Shown piece after piece: positions 1 to 8,388 of a stretch of DNA of 64,000 nt (positions are counted from its first letter, which is position 1; every line of letters starts with the position of its first letter). Position numbers and translations under genes: made by a program. Under the pieces are notes generated by a model. That model was given only the letters and a program-made list of their open reading frames with translations, searched no databases and had not been told where the DNA came from. This stretch comes from Streptomyces bluensis. GTDB lineage: Bacteria; Actinomycetota; Actinomycetes; Streptomycetales; Streptomycetaceae. The stretch is from NCBI RefSeq assembly GCF_014650715.1, contig NZ_BMVM01000002.1, positions 744,001 to 808,000 on the forward strand, read 5' to 3'.

Positions 1-702
1 TGGGCCACGGGTCGGGGCCGGGGCCGGGGCCGGGGGCCGGGCCGGGGCCAAAGCAGGACCGGCCCCAGGTCGAGGGCAGGGGGCAGGGGGCAGGGGGCAG
101 GGGGCAGGGGGCAGGGGGGCCGGGGGCCGGGGGGCCGAGGGCCGGGGGGCCGGGGGCCGAGACCGGAGCCGGAAGCCGAGGCCATGACCGGCCCCAGAGC
201 CGAGGGTGGGACCAGCGCCGGAGCCGAGGGCCGGAGGCCTGGGCCAAGGCCAAAGGGCCAGGGCCAGGCCGGGGCCAGGCCCCAAGGACCGGGGCCGGGA
301 CCCAAGGGCCAGGGCCAGGACCCAGGGCCAGGGCAAAGCCCGGACCTAGAGCCTCAGCCAGAGCCAGGCCGGGGCCGGGACCCAAGGACCGGAGCGGGCA
401 CCAGGGGCCGGGGCCGGCCCCAAGGGCCGAGACCGACCCAAGACCGGACCAGGACCGGGCCGAGCCACGAGCCAAAACCGGACCAGAGCCAAGCGCCAAG
501 CCCGCCATCCAAAGGCCTCAGCCAAGACCACGCCGGGCGGTCCAGGCCCCAAGGGCCAAGACCGCCGCTGCCGGTCGTCTTCGGGGGCCCAAGACAGGAC
601 CAGGGCCAAGACCGACCCAAGAAGGGACCAGGGCCAAGGGCGGCCAATATCGGACCAGGGCCAAGGACCAAAGCTGGGGCCAAGGGCCCGAGTCGGCGGG
701 GG
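1..702. repeat. G-rich low-complexity repeat tract
   Basis: No credible gene is present here. Bases 73-120 hold five perfect heptamers AGGGGGC in tandem plus a shorter and a longer variant at the ends. Bases 1-60 and 121-175 are runs of GGGGCC/GGGGGCC type. From about 180 to 690 the tract becomes a degenerate array built from GGGCCA, GGACCA and CCAAGG-like words. Open frames across it translate only to Pro/Gly/Gln/Arg or to Leu/Trp/Pro low-complexity strings, so I treat them as by-products of the repeats. The tract lies immediately 3' of the ThiF-like gene, which ends at 703. The G-runs could fold as G-quadruplexes or act as a transcription or replication obstacle. That is inference. Confidence 0.8.
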
Positions 703-1668
703 TCAGGGTTGGGTGGGGCGGTCTTGCGTGGGGGGTTGGGTCTGGCGGGCGCCGGGGGTGCGGAGCATGCGCAGCAGCTCGGGGAGCAGGCCCCCCAGTT
801 CCACCGGCCATCGCGCCCAGGTGCGCCACTGTTCCGCACGCGGCCTGGTCTTCTGGTGCACGTCGAGGCGGATGTGGTGCCGTACCCGCTGTCCGGCGAG
901 CAGCCTGACGACCATGTGGGAGCTGATCACGCCGAACGCCGTGGCCGTGTAGGACACCTGCGGAAAGGCGTAGTCGGTCCGCGCGTGGTTGGCCCGGATC
1001 TCGGCGAGCATGTCGGTCGGTACGTACCTCAACGGCACCGCTCGGCGCAGCAGTTCCCATGTGTCGAGGCGGGACAGGTCCTCGGTGCTGATGGTCCCGT
1101 CGAACGGTTCACGGAGGTGCCGGTAGTCGTAGCAGCGGACGTACTGGGTGCCCGCCATGTCCCACCCGGTGATCAGGGGCAGCCGCCGCCGGATGGCGTG
1201 ACGGTGCAGCAGGTGCTTGGCCTTCCACCCCTCCGGTGTCGTGACGTCCACCCCGTCGATGATCACCTGGCAGGAGCCCGTCAGCTTCGGCACGGTCTGC
1301 CGGGTGACTCCTTCCGTGAAGACCTCGACGGAGGCATACGGGTTGATCGCCCGCACCCGGGACGCGGCCACCGAGGCCTTGTTCCGCTCGATGTCGGCGG
1401 CCATCGCCGACTGCCGGTTGAGATTGTTCAGCTCGTACGTTCCCGGGTCGGCGAGGACGAAGCTCTGCACGCCCAGCCGCGTGAGCGGTTCGACGGCCGC
1501 GCCCCCGATCGACCCGCAGCCGGCCACCAGGACGGTGGCCGTGCGCAGGGCCCGCTGGTCCGCCGCGGCCACCACCCCCGTGTTCCGGGTGGTCAGCTCG
1601 GCGTAGAACTCGGCGCCCACCGTGGGCTTTTCCTCTGCCGGCGACACCGGCTGGCTGTCAACGTTCAT
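703..1668 (-). CDS. ThiF/E1-like adenylyltransferase
   Basis: The 321-residue protein carries a ThiF/MoeB/HesA-type Rossmann domain. The nucleotide loop reads VAGCGSIGG near residue 50, followed by DPGTYELNNLNRQ, which matches the family's D-x-(x)-V-x-x-S-N-L-N-R-Q adenylate-binding element. An aspartate-centred segment IIDGVDVT follows near residue 120. Family members adenylate the C-terminus of a ubiquitin-like protein or peptide, or bind a small acid. I see none of the CxxC zinc pairs found in MoeB or ThiF, so this is a minimal member. The start ATG at 1668 overlaps the stop of the preceding gene (TGATG arrangement), so it is the last gene of a four-gene operon. The C-terminal 100 residues are Arg/Trp-rich and not recognised. 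The substrate is unknown and no ubiquitin-like partner is adjacent. Confidence 0.82.
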   Translation of the reverse strand: MNVDSQPVSPAEEKPTVGAEFYAELTTRNTGVVAAADQRALRTATVLVAGCGSIGGAAVEPLTRLGVQSFVLADPGTYELNNLNRQSAMAADIERNKASVAASRVRAINPYASVEVFTEGVTRQTVPKLTGSCQVIIDGVDVTTPEGWKAKHLLHRHAIRRRLPLITGWDMAGTQYVRCYDYRHLREPFDGTISTEDLSRLDTWELLRRAVPLRYVPTDMLAEIRANHARTDYAFPQVSYTATAFGVISSHMVVRLLAGQRVRHHIRLDVHQKTRPRAEQWRTWARWPVELGGLLPELLRMLRTPGARQTQPPTQDRPTQP

Positions 1669-2660
1669 CACCCGCAAGACCCTTCGTGTGACGGACGGGG
1701 GACGCCGTTCCCTGCCCTCTTCCGCGCGGCCAGGGCCGTGACCAGGGCCTGCGGCGAGGTCAGGTCGCTCGTCCCGGCGAGGTAGGAACGGATCATGTCG
1801 CGGTACCAGGGGAGGTCCGTGGGCACCGGGGCGACGAACGGCCTGGCCACCACCGACTGCCGGTAGATCGGCGCCATGGGATCCGATGCGCCCAGGCGCG
1901 GCGACGTGCCCTCGACCACGTGCAGGTCGAAGCCGCCGAGGCGCAGATGGCGCAGAGCGACGTGTTCCTTGGCGTCGCCGAGCACGATGCGCACGGCGTC
2001 GCCGAGCCCGATGAGGCTCTCCCCCATGCCGAGCATGAGGTGCCAGGGGACGCAGGTGTGCTGTGCGCCGCGCGGCATCGTCTGGTCCCGCAGGAAACGC
2101 TTGAACTCGAAGACCTGGTGGGTCCCCAGACCGGGCTGTGCGTACCGCCGAAGCAGGTCGACGCCGTGTGCCGCCTCCGTCGGGAACGGGGTACGGCGCG
2201 GGGAGTCGAGGGGGAGGCTTTCCGCGTCCGCGGAGCAGGCCAGGCCCACGTATCCGCGTATCTTCCAGGTGCGTCGGCACAGGGTCACGGTGTGGACGTT
2301 CTCCACGGCGCGCGAGCCCAGCAGTGGTTCGTGGAACGCGGCGGTCCGGTGGACGGAGTCGGGGGAGATCCAGCTCAGCCTCAGGTACTGCGCGAGGCGG
2401 AAGCCGAGGATTCCCTTGAGGTACCGGGTGGGAAACTGGCTGTCGCGGGCGGTGAGGGTGACCAGACGGCGCCGCGGGTCCTCGATGAGGGAGAGCGGAT
2501 CCCCCTTGAGCTCGGTGAGCAACCGCCGGTAGGTGAGCCGCTCGTGGAGCCTGATGATGTCCACGGCGTAGCGCCGGGCGCGGGCGTCCCCGGTGACGGG
2601 CCCCGTGGCCGGGGACGGGCGGGATGCGGTGGCGGCGCCGACGACCGGAACGGCGTTCAC
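1668..2660 (-). CDS. Uncharacterised protein, possibly GNAT-fold acyltransferase
   Basis: A 330-residue protein I cannot assign firmly. The middle part (about residues 85-200) has a segment LGTHQVFEFKRFLRD, followed by a charged stretch and then GLGDAVRIVLGDAKEHVALR. This is reminiscent of the E-x-x-R-F pattern and later strands of acyl-homoserine-lactone-synthase-like GNAT acyltransferases. This is a visual resemblance, not a proven homology. The start is GTG at 2660, whose GTGA overlaps the acyl-CoA dehydrogenase stop, with AAGGAGG four bases upstream. A GTG at 2663 is an alternative. Tight overlaps on both sides place it in the same operon as the acyl-CoA dehydrogenase and ThiF-like genes, so an acyl-CoA substrate would fit the context. 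Confidence 0.7.
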   Translation of the reverse strand: MNAVPVVGAATASRPSPATGPVTGDARARRYAVDIIRLHERLTYRRLLTELKGDPLSLIEDPRRRLVTLTARDSQFPTRYLKGILGFRLAQYLRLSWISPDSVHRTAAFHEPLLGSRAVENVHTVTLCRRTWKIRGYVGLACSADAESLPLDSPRRTPFPTEAAHGVDLLRRYAQPGLGTHQVFEFKRFLRDQTMPRGAQHTCVPWHLMLGMGESLIGLGDAVRIVLGDAKEHVALRHLRLGGFDLHVVEGTSPRLGASDPMAPIYRQSVVARPFVAPVPTDLPWYRDMIRSYLAGTSDLTSPQALVTALAARKRAGNGVPRPSHEGSCG

Positions 2661-3910
2661 CACTCCTCCTTCTCGGCGTAGAGACTGTCGGTGATGGCGA
2701 GCGCCAGGACTTCGGGGGTGCCCTCGTAGATGCGGGTGCCCAGGGCGTCACGCATCATCTTCTCCACCCCGTAGGAGCGCAGATAGCCGCGAGCGCCGAT
2801 CAGCGAGAGGGCCGCGTCGGCGACGTCGATCGCGGCCCGGTCCGCGAACAGCTTGGCCACGGCCGGTTCGTAGACCGGCGGGGGCAGTTCGTTGTCGACC
2901 TTGTCGGCCGCGCGCAGGTACAGCATGCGGGCGGCGTCGACCTTGGTGGTCATGGCGGCGAGTTTCGCCGCCGTGAACTGGTGGTGCCGCAGGTGCTGCC
3001 CACCCTGTACCCGCTCACCGCACCAGGCGATCGCCTGTTCCAGGGCGCTGCGTGCCACACCGGTGGAGATGCCGGCCACCGCGGCGCGGGCCATGTTGCT
3101 CTGCGCCATGTTGATGGCCATGCCCTCGCCCTCCGAGCCGATCATGTACTCGGCGGGTACCCGGACGTCGTGGAACTCCAGCTCGCTGCCCAGGCAGGCG
3201 CGGTATCCCATCTTGTCCGCCACGGGGCCGCGGACGACGCCGGGGAGGTCCAGGGGGACGATGAAGGAGGTGAGCCCGGTCGCCCCCGGGCTGCCCTCCA
3301 TGTTCGCGAACACGGAGGCGAACGCGGCGAACTTCGCGTTGGTGATGAACCGCTTCCGGCCCGTCAGCACATAGTGGTCGCCGTCTCTGCGCGCGGTCGT
3401 GACGTTCTGCGCGTGCTGCGCCAGGGACGGGATGATCAGATCGCAGCCCGCGTCCTCCTCGGTGACCGCGTTGCAGGCGAGCACGGGCTCGTCACCGGAG
3501 AACAGGGGAAGGAAGCGGGACTGCAGGCGGGGGTCGCCGGACAGCAGGATCGGCGCCTGGCCGAGCAGGGTGGCGCCGAAGATCAGCGCCGTTCCCGGGC
3601 AGACGGCGGCGACCTCCTCCAGTGCGACGGCGACACCCAGCATGCCGACGCCCGCGCCACCGTATTCCTTGGGGACCGCCGCACGGGTGAGGCCGATCTG
3701 GTGGCCCTGGGCGACGAGTTGCCAGTCGAAGTGGGCCGCCGGTGCCTGGTCGAGGTGCTGGACACGGGGTTTGACGACGTCCTGGGCGAAGGCCCTCGCA
3801 GTGTCCCTGAACCGCTGGACCTCGGGCGGCAGTACGTCGAAGTTCAGCCCCGACAGGGACACGGACTCGGACACGGACTCGGACTGGAACTCGGACAGAG
3901 CGGTGTTCAC
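2657..3910 (-). CDS. Acyl-CoA dehydrogenase family protein
   Basis: The 417-residue protein has the standard flavin acyl-CoA dehydrogenase layout: an N-terminal helical domain, a middle beta domain with CNAVTEEDAGCD and GRKRFITNAK, and a C-terminal helical domain. IYEGTPEVLAL near the C-terminus carries the glutamate used as catalytic base in most members. Residues 7-19 form a small Ser/Val/Glu repeat (ESVSESVSLSG) not typical of the family. The GTG start at 3910 has GGAG about ten bases upstream. It normally oxidises an acyl-CoA to the enoyl-CoA with FAD. Here it is in an operon with an SCP2-like protein, a possible acyltransferase and a ThiF-like protein, so a biosynthetic role is as likely as beta-oxidation. 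Confidence 0.9.
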   Translation of the reverse strand: MNTALSEFQSESVSESVSLSGLNFDVLPPEVQRFRDTARAFAQDVVKPRVQHLDQAPAAHFDWQLVAQGHQIGLTRAAVPKEYGGAGVGMLGVAVALEEVAAVCPGTALIFGATLLGQAPILLSGDPRLQSRFLPLFSGDEPVLACNAVTEEDAGCDLIIPSLAQHAQNVTTARRDGDHYVLTGRKRFITNAKFAAFASVFANMEGSPGATGLTSFIVPLDLPGVVRGPVADKMGYRACLGSELEFHDVRVPAEYMIGSEGEGMAINMAQSNMARAAVAGISTGVARSALEQAIAWCGERVQGGQHLRHHQFTAAKLAAMTTKVDAARMLYLRAADKVDNELPPPVYEPAVAKLFADRAAIDVADAALSLIGARGYLRSYGVEKMMRDALGTRIYEGTPEVLALAITDSLYAEKEEW

Positions 3911-3967
3911 GTGGACGACACTCCTTACGCGTTGGTTCGCCGGCCGGAACCGGTGCCGGGCAGCAGG

Positions 3968-4363
3968 TCAGGCGCCGACGCCGGAGGCGGCGGCGATGTC
4001 CGGGTAGCGGTCGAAGGCGGGCCGCAGCATCGGCACCAGTTCCAGCACCTTGGCGACCTTGCCGCGGATCCGGAGCCGGCCCGTGGCGATGGCGACGGGC
4101 ACCATGAGCCGGCCCATCCACAGCGCGTGGGCCGTGTCGCAGGACATCTTGAGCGTGATCGCCGCGGTCTGAGGAGCAGCCTCCTCACCGACGACGACGC
4201 CCTGCGGCGACACGAAGACCTGGCAGTCGGGCTTCGTGTGGACGAGCCGGACCGACAGTCCCTCCTGTCGGGCCCTTGCGACGAATTCCTCGTCCTCCAG
4301 CAGTACGGAAAACAGTCGGCCGAAGACTTCCGCCGCCATTTCGCCGGACGAAAAAGTGGACAT
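3968..4363 (-). CDS. SCP2-like sterol/acyl carrier domain protein
   Basis: A 131-residue protein whose second half (KMSCDTAHALWMGRLMVPVAIATGRLRIRGKVAKVLELVPML) fits an SCP2 sterol-transfer domain: a strand, an amphipathic helix, then the G-R-L-R-I-x-G-x-x-x-K segment typical of bacterial SCP2 proteins. These bind acyl-CoA or other hydrophobic ligands. I chose ATG 4363 because GGGAGGGGA sits just upstream. An in-frame extension to 4486 adds 41 residues without such a site. It is the first gene of the leftward operon, 57 bases before the acyl-CoA dehydrogenase. It probably presents or shuttles the acyl substrate used by that enzyme. Confidence 0.8.
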   Translation of the reverse strand: MSTFSSGEMAAEVFGRLFSVLLEDEEFVARARQEGLSVRLVHTKPDCQVFVSPQGVVVGEEAAPQTAAITLKMSCDTAHALWMGRLMVPVAIATGRLRIRGKVAKVLELVPMLRPAFDRYPDIAAASGVGA

Positions 4364-5105
4364 CTTCCCCTCCCGATCGCTCTTGTCGCGCACAAGTCGA
4401 CACGGGCGCAAGCGCCCTGGGTTTACGGACTGCGGGAAACCGATCGCAACGCTTTTCCGGCGCGGCGGGTTGTGTCCGCCCTGCACCGGCAGCGCCGAAG
4501 AGAACGTTAGGGGGCGTCATGGCCGCCTCCCGCGATGCGGACATAAGACGGAAGGGATGCGGCCATGACGCGGAAAGAACGACCCGTAAACAGGTGGATT
4601 GCAGCGCACCGGATTCAACAACCAGCGGCCATGGAATTCACCACAACGTGCGTCGTGGGCAACTGTACACATCAGCCGCAACACAGCTGCCATTCGCGGC
4701 ATCAAGACCAAGGGCCTCAAGATCGCGCAGGGACGTCGCGGACGTCAGGCGGCCCCGCAGTTGACTGAAACCCGTCGCTCCGCCACCTCCGACACGCCGA
4801 AGCCGCGACGATCCGGCACCTGCCGAGGAGCCCGCGAGGGCGCGCAGAGGGTCATCCGTGGTCGTCAGAGGGGTGGACGGCGCGTCAACCCCATTACCAC
4901 GTCACATCCTTCGGTCGACGGGTTTTCGACGAAATTACGTCCTGAGCGGACTAGACAGCCAGTCAGATCGCGACACCCGGATGGGTGACTAGCATGTGCG
5001 AATGCCTGCCGGACGATCACCGTCCTCTTGGTGATCTGCCCTGCCCGCGGCCGTCGCGCGTCGGTCGCTCTGTCTTTCCCGCTGCCAAGGACCGAGGACC
5101 GCTGG
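4364..5105. other. 742-bp gap between divergent operons
   Basis: This stretch separates the SCP2-led operon (leftward) from the conservon (rightward) and must hold promoters for both. Base composition is more AT-rich than in the flanking genes. A 67-codon open frame at 4565-4768 (+) has GGAAGGG seven bases before its ATG and a Cys/His-rich middle (TTCVVGNCTHQPQHSCHSRH), but its third-position GC is low for this genome. A second frame at 4599-4988 (+) also reads through. I do not accept either as a gene without further support. Confidence 0.5.
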
Positions 5106-6899
5106 ATGTCAGTGCCTTCACCACTCAGCCAACACCGGTCAGGGAAGGCGCCTCACGCCTCGCCCGTCGCACCCCTGGTCGTCCTGGTCGTGACCGCCGC
5201 GGCGGCTGGTGCGGCCATCGCGGCGGCTCCCGAGAACGCCCGTACCTGGACGGTGGCTTCGGCTCTGGGCGCCTGGTTGTGCGTGGCGGTCACCGTCGTC
5301 GTCAGTACGTCGCTGATCCGGCGCGCCCGCCGGTCCGCCGCGTCGCAGGTCGGCGAGGTCGGCCAGATCCGGTCGCAGTTGGCACAGCAGGCGGCCGAGT
5401 CCGCGCATCTGGTGAACGTGACCCTGCCCGCGGTCGCCGCGCGGCTGCGGGACGGAACGAGCGCACAGGACGCTCTGACGGGCGTGACGCAGCCGTCCGA
5501 TCCCCAGCTGCGCAAGGTCCTGCACTCCTTCACCACCATGGTGGAGCAGGACGTGAAGAGTGCCGCGGCCCTGGACAACGAACGGCGGCAGGCCCAGCAG
5601 GAACTGGCCGATACCGCCGCCGAGTTGGAGCGGCTGACGAAGGAGACCCTGCCCGACGCGATGGCGAAGCTGCGGGAAGGTGTCTCGGCCGACACCATCT
5701 TCGCTGAAGTGGGGTGGCCGCAGATCCCTCTGCTGCGTGTCCCCGCCGAATCGTTCATTCGTGAACTCGCCCACAGCGAACGACGGGCCGCCGCCGCGCA
5801 GTCCGCCTCGGCGAAGGCCCTGAGCCGGGTGCAGGCCAAGGCCGTCAGCATGCTCGCCGACCTGCGGGACATGCAGGAGCGGCACGGAGAAGAGGTCTTC
5901 GGCGACCTGCTGAAGCTGGATCACAGCACCTCGCAGCTGGGCCTCATGACCGACCGGCTGGCGCTGCTCATGGGCGGCCGTTCCAGCCGCGCCTGGAACA
6001 AGCCGATCGTGATGGAGAGCATCCTGCGGGGCGCGGTCGGCCGGATCGCCGCCTACCGGCGCGTACGGCTGCACTGTTCGACGAACGCCGCGGTCTCCGG
6101 ATTCGCCGCGGAAGGCGTCATGCATCTGCTCGCCGAACTGATGGACAACGCGGCCAATTTCTCGCCGCCGATCGACGAGGTCCACGTGTACGTGGAGCAG
6201 CGCAGCGCCGGAATCGTCGTCACGATCGAGGACAGCGGCCTGAAGATGGCCGACGCGGCGATGCGGCGTGCCGAGGCGTCGGTGGCCGGGCGGATGACGG
6301 ACCTCGCCTCGTTGCAGGGCACGCGGCTCGGTCTGGCCGTGGTCGGGCGGCTGGCCGTCAAGTACGGCATCAGCGTCAACTACCGGCCCTCGTCGCGCGG
6401 CGGCACCGGCGTCGTCGTCCTGCTGCCCCCGCAGCTGCTCGCCCAGCAGCGCGACGCCGCACAACGGCTGACCGCACCCCGTCCCTCGGCCGCGGCGCCC
6501 ACACCGGCGCCCGCGCCCGCCGAGACCGCACCGCCCGCCGTACCCGAACCGGCGCCCGCCGAGGTCACGCGGCCTGCCGCCACGGTGCGGCCCACTGCCG
6601 GGTCGGAACTCCCCGAGCCGGGGGCAGGCCGCCGTCCCGCGGACGCCACCCCGAACGGCCTGCCCGTGCGCGCCCCCGGCCGCACCATGGCCGAGGCCGA
6701 CCGCGAGCGGGAGCAGCGCAGAGCGTCGGCCTCGGCCACCGCGCAGGACGGGACACGGGCGGAGGGACGTTCGGCGAGGCGCGACGCGGGCTCGCTGTTC
6801 GGCTCCTTCCACCGTGGCCGCCAGTCCGGCACCGGCGACACCGGATCGTGGGCCCGCCCCGCATCCGACGCCGCTCCCGAGCCGCCGGCCGACTCGTAG
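5106..6899 (+). CDS. Conservon sensor-like ATPase (CvnA type)
   Basis: The 597-residue protein begins with two hydrophobic segments (about residues 19-37 and 45-64). A long coiled-coil-like region rich in Gln/Glu/Arg follows, then a histidine-kinase-type ATPase domain: LLAELMDNAANFSPP near residue 340 is the N-box, and VTIEDSGLKM near 375 is the G1 box. No phosphorylatable-histidine dimerisation motif is obvious. Residues 450-597 are Pro/Ala/Arg-rich and probably disordered. ATG 5106 has CGAGGA upstream. An upstream in-frame start at 5028 is possible. In conservons, CvnA works with CvnB, CvnC and the GTPase CvnD as a membrane-associated signalling complex. All four follow here in order. Confidence 0.92.
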   Translation: MSVPSPLSQHRSGKAPHASPVAPLVVLVVTAAAAGAAIAAAPENARTWTVASALGAWLCVAVTVVVSTSLIRRARRSAASQVGEVGQIRSQLAQQAAESAHLVNVTLPAVAARLRDGTSAQDALTGVTQPSDPQLRKVLHSFTTMVEQDVKSAAALDNERRQAQQELADTAAELERLTKETLPDAMAKLREGVSADTIFAEVGWPQIPLLRVPAESFIRELAHSERRAAAAQSASAKALSRVQAKAVSMLADLRDMQERHGEEVFGDLLKLDHSTSQLGLMTDRLALLMGGRSSRAWNKPIVMESILRGAVGRIAAYRRVRLHCSTNAAVSGFAAEGVMHLLAELMDNAANFSPPIDEVHVYVEQRSAGIVVTIEDSGLKMADAAMRRAEASVAGRMTDLASLQGTRLGLAVVGRLAVKYGISVNYRPSSRGGTGVVVLLPPQLLAQQRDAAQRLTAPRPSAAAPTPAPAPAETAPPAVPEPAPAEVTRPAATVRPTAGSELPEPGAGRRPADATPNGLPVRAPGRTMAEADREREQRRASASATAQDGTRAEGRSARRDAGSLFGSFHRGRQSGTGDTGSWARPASDAAPEPPADS

Positions 6900-6978
6900 G
6901 TTCGTCCCCCCACACATACGGCGCTCGGGGCCCCGGCGCCCTTGCCCCTCGACCTTGTGAGATTGGAGGAACGGGGCG

Positions 6979-7437
6979 GTGACCCGCCAGCCGGGCAGAA
7001 CCGTCCCCTCACCCACCATGCAGACCACCGACACCAGCCTCACCTGGCTCCTGCAGAGCCTTCTGGAGCGCACCCCCGGCACGCGGCACGCGCTGGTCCT
7101 GTCCCGGGACGGCCTGAAGCTGTGCTGGACCGAACATCTGACGCTGGACCAGGCCGACCAGCTGGCGGCGCTCTGCTCGGGGATCCAGGCCCTCGCCCAG
7201 GGCGCGTCCGTCGAGTTCGGAGACGGCACCGGAGGTGTCCGCCACTCCATGACCGAGTTCCACGGCGGACTGCTCTTCATCGTCGAGGCCGGCGAGGGGG
7301 CGCATCTGGCGGTCGTCGCCGAGGAGACCGCCGACCCCGGGGTGGTGGGTCACCAGATGACCGAACTGGTCGACAAGATCGGTGAGCATCTGCGGGCCGA
7401 GCCCCGCCAGGGCGGCCGGGCGAGTACTCCGTCGTGA
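6979..7437 (+). CDS. Roadblock/LC7 domain protein (CvnB type)
   Basis: A 152-residue protein with the roadblock/LC7 fold signature: a helix, then HALVLSRDGLKL, a long helix DQADQLAALCSGIQALAQGAS, then strands HGGLLFIVEAGEGAHLAVVAEE. Roadblock proteins are dimeric regulators of small GTPases. In conservons they partner the CvnD GTPase and act as its activator or adaptor. I chose GTG 6979 because GGAGGA lies eight bases upstream. The internal ATG at 7018 has no such site. The gene follows cvnA by 79 bases and its stop overlaps the GTG start of the next gene. Confidence 0.92.
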   Translation: MTRQPGRTVPSPTMQTTDTSLTWLLQSLLERTPGTRHALVLSRDGLKLCWTEHLTLDQADQLAALCSGIQALAQGASVEFGDGTGGVRHSMTEFHGGLLFIVEAGEGAHLAVVAEETADPGVVGHQMTELVDKIGEHLRAEPRQGGRASTPS

Positions 7438-7790
7438 TACGCAGGCCCGTGGACACCGGTGATCCCGACCGGCTCTACACCGTCACGGGCGGACGCAGCC
7501 GTGCCGACGACGCGTTCGATCTGGTCACCCTCGTGGTCAGTGAGTGCGCCCCCACCGCCGGGATGCAGTCGGAGCACGCCCGCATCCTCGACCTGTGCCG
7601 GCACCCCACGGCCGTGGTCGAGATCGCCGCCGAACTGAAGCTGCCGATCACGGTGGTGCGCATCCTGCTCGGTGACCTCCTCGCCATGGGCAACATCACC
7701 GCCCGCCACCCGCGCGCGGCGCAGTCCGTCGCCTCACTCCCCGATTCCGCCCTTCTCCAGGAGGTGCTCCATGGGCTCCGCCGTCTCTGA
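7434..7790 (+). CDS. DUF742 protein (CvnC type)
   Basis: A 118-residue DUF742 protein. It opens with RRPVDTGDPDRLYTVTGGRS, the usual start of the family. A winged-helix-like portion follows, with EHARILDLCRHPTAVVEIAAELKLPITVVRILLGDLLAMG. The GTG start overlaps the stop of the roadblock gene by four bases (GTGA), and its 3' end overlaps the GTPase start by 20 bases, so translation is coupled in both directions. The role in conservons is not settled. It may recruit DNA or partner proteins to the GTPase complex. Confidence 0.92.
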   Translation: MIRRPVDTGDPDRLYTVTGGRSRADDAFDLVTLVVSECAPTAGMQSEHARILDLCRHPTAVVEIAAELKLPITVVRILLGDLLAMGNITARHPRAAQSVASLPDSALLQEVLHGLRRL

Positions 7791-8388
7791 GCTGCCTTCC
7801 CGACGTACGCCCCTGGCCGACGCCGCAGAAACCGGCCTGAAGATCGTCATCGTGGGCGGATTCGGCGTCGGCAAGACGACCCTGGTCCGCTCGGTCAGCG
7901 AGATCCGGCCGCTCAACACCGAAGAGGTGATGACCCAGGCCGGTGTCGGCGTCGACGAGACGCACGGGGTGGCGGCGAAGACCACCACCACCGTGGCGTT
8001 CGACTTCGGGCGGATCAGTCTCAACGAGCGCATGGTCCTCTACCTGTTCGGCGCTCCGGGGCAGGAGCGCTTCTGGTTCCTGTGGGACCGGCTCTTCTCC
8101 GGCACGCTCGGCGCGGTCGTCCTGGTCGACACACGCCGGATGGACGACTCCTGGTACGCGATCGACCGGCTGGAACACCACAAGACGCCGTTCGTGGTGG
8201 CCGTCAACCGCTTCGACAACGACCCGTCCCGGTACTCCCTGGACGAGATCCGCCAGGCGCTCGCCCTCCCTGAGCATGTGCCGCTGATCGACTGCGACGC
8301 GCGGGTCAGGTCGTCGGGCAAGGACGTGCTGATCACCCTCGTGAACCACCTCTACGAACAGGCCATGACCCGGGAGATGACACCGTGA
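7771..8388 (+). CDS. Conservon small GTPase (CvnD type)
   Basis: The 205-residue protein has the GTPase elements of the conservon ATP/GTP-binding family: P-loop GGFGVGKTT near residue 30, a DxxG-like switch written FGAPGQERF near residue 92, and NRFD (NKxD position) near residue 150. ATG 7771 has AGGAGG six bases upstream and lies inside the end of the DUF742 gene. In-frame upstream codons are part of that gene's other-frame shadow. CvnD acts as a prokaryotic Ras-like switch that is modulated by the roadblock protein. The P450 gene that follows starts within its stop region. Confidence 0.93.
   Translation: MGSAVSELPSRRTPLADAAETGLKIVIVGGFGVGKTTLVRSVSEIRPLNTEEVMTQAGVGVDETHGVAAKTTTTVAFDFGRISLNERMVLYLFGAPGQERFWFLWDRLFSGTLGAVVLVDTRRMDDSWYAIDRLEHHKTPFVVAVNRFDNDPSRYSLDEIRQALALPEHVPLIDCDARVRSSGKDVLITLVNHLYEQAMTREMTP

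Noticed and set aside
184..1785. 533-codon open frame on the plus strand across the repeat tract and the ThiF-like gene
   Set aside because: The first third is repeat-derived Pro/Gly/Gln/Arg and the rest is antisense to a gene with clear ThiF motifs and better codon bias.
1669..2751. N-terminal extension of the ThiF-like frame to 2751
   Set aside because: The extension overlaps the acyltransferase-like gene in another frame and is Arg/Pro-rich. The ATG at 1668 overlapping the upstream stop is the natural start.
2624..4510. 628-codon plus-strand frame opposite the acyl-CoA dehydrogenase
   Set aside because: It is a high-GC antisense shadow of a gene with conserved motifs, and it has no recognisable domain.
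4565..4768. 67-codon Cys/His-rich frame as a RiPP precursor for the ThiF-like enzyme
   Set aside because: It has a ribosome-binding site, but third-position GC is low, it is on the opposite strand, and no leader motif or second peptide copy is visible. Kept only as a speculative note.
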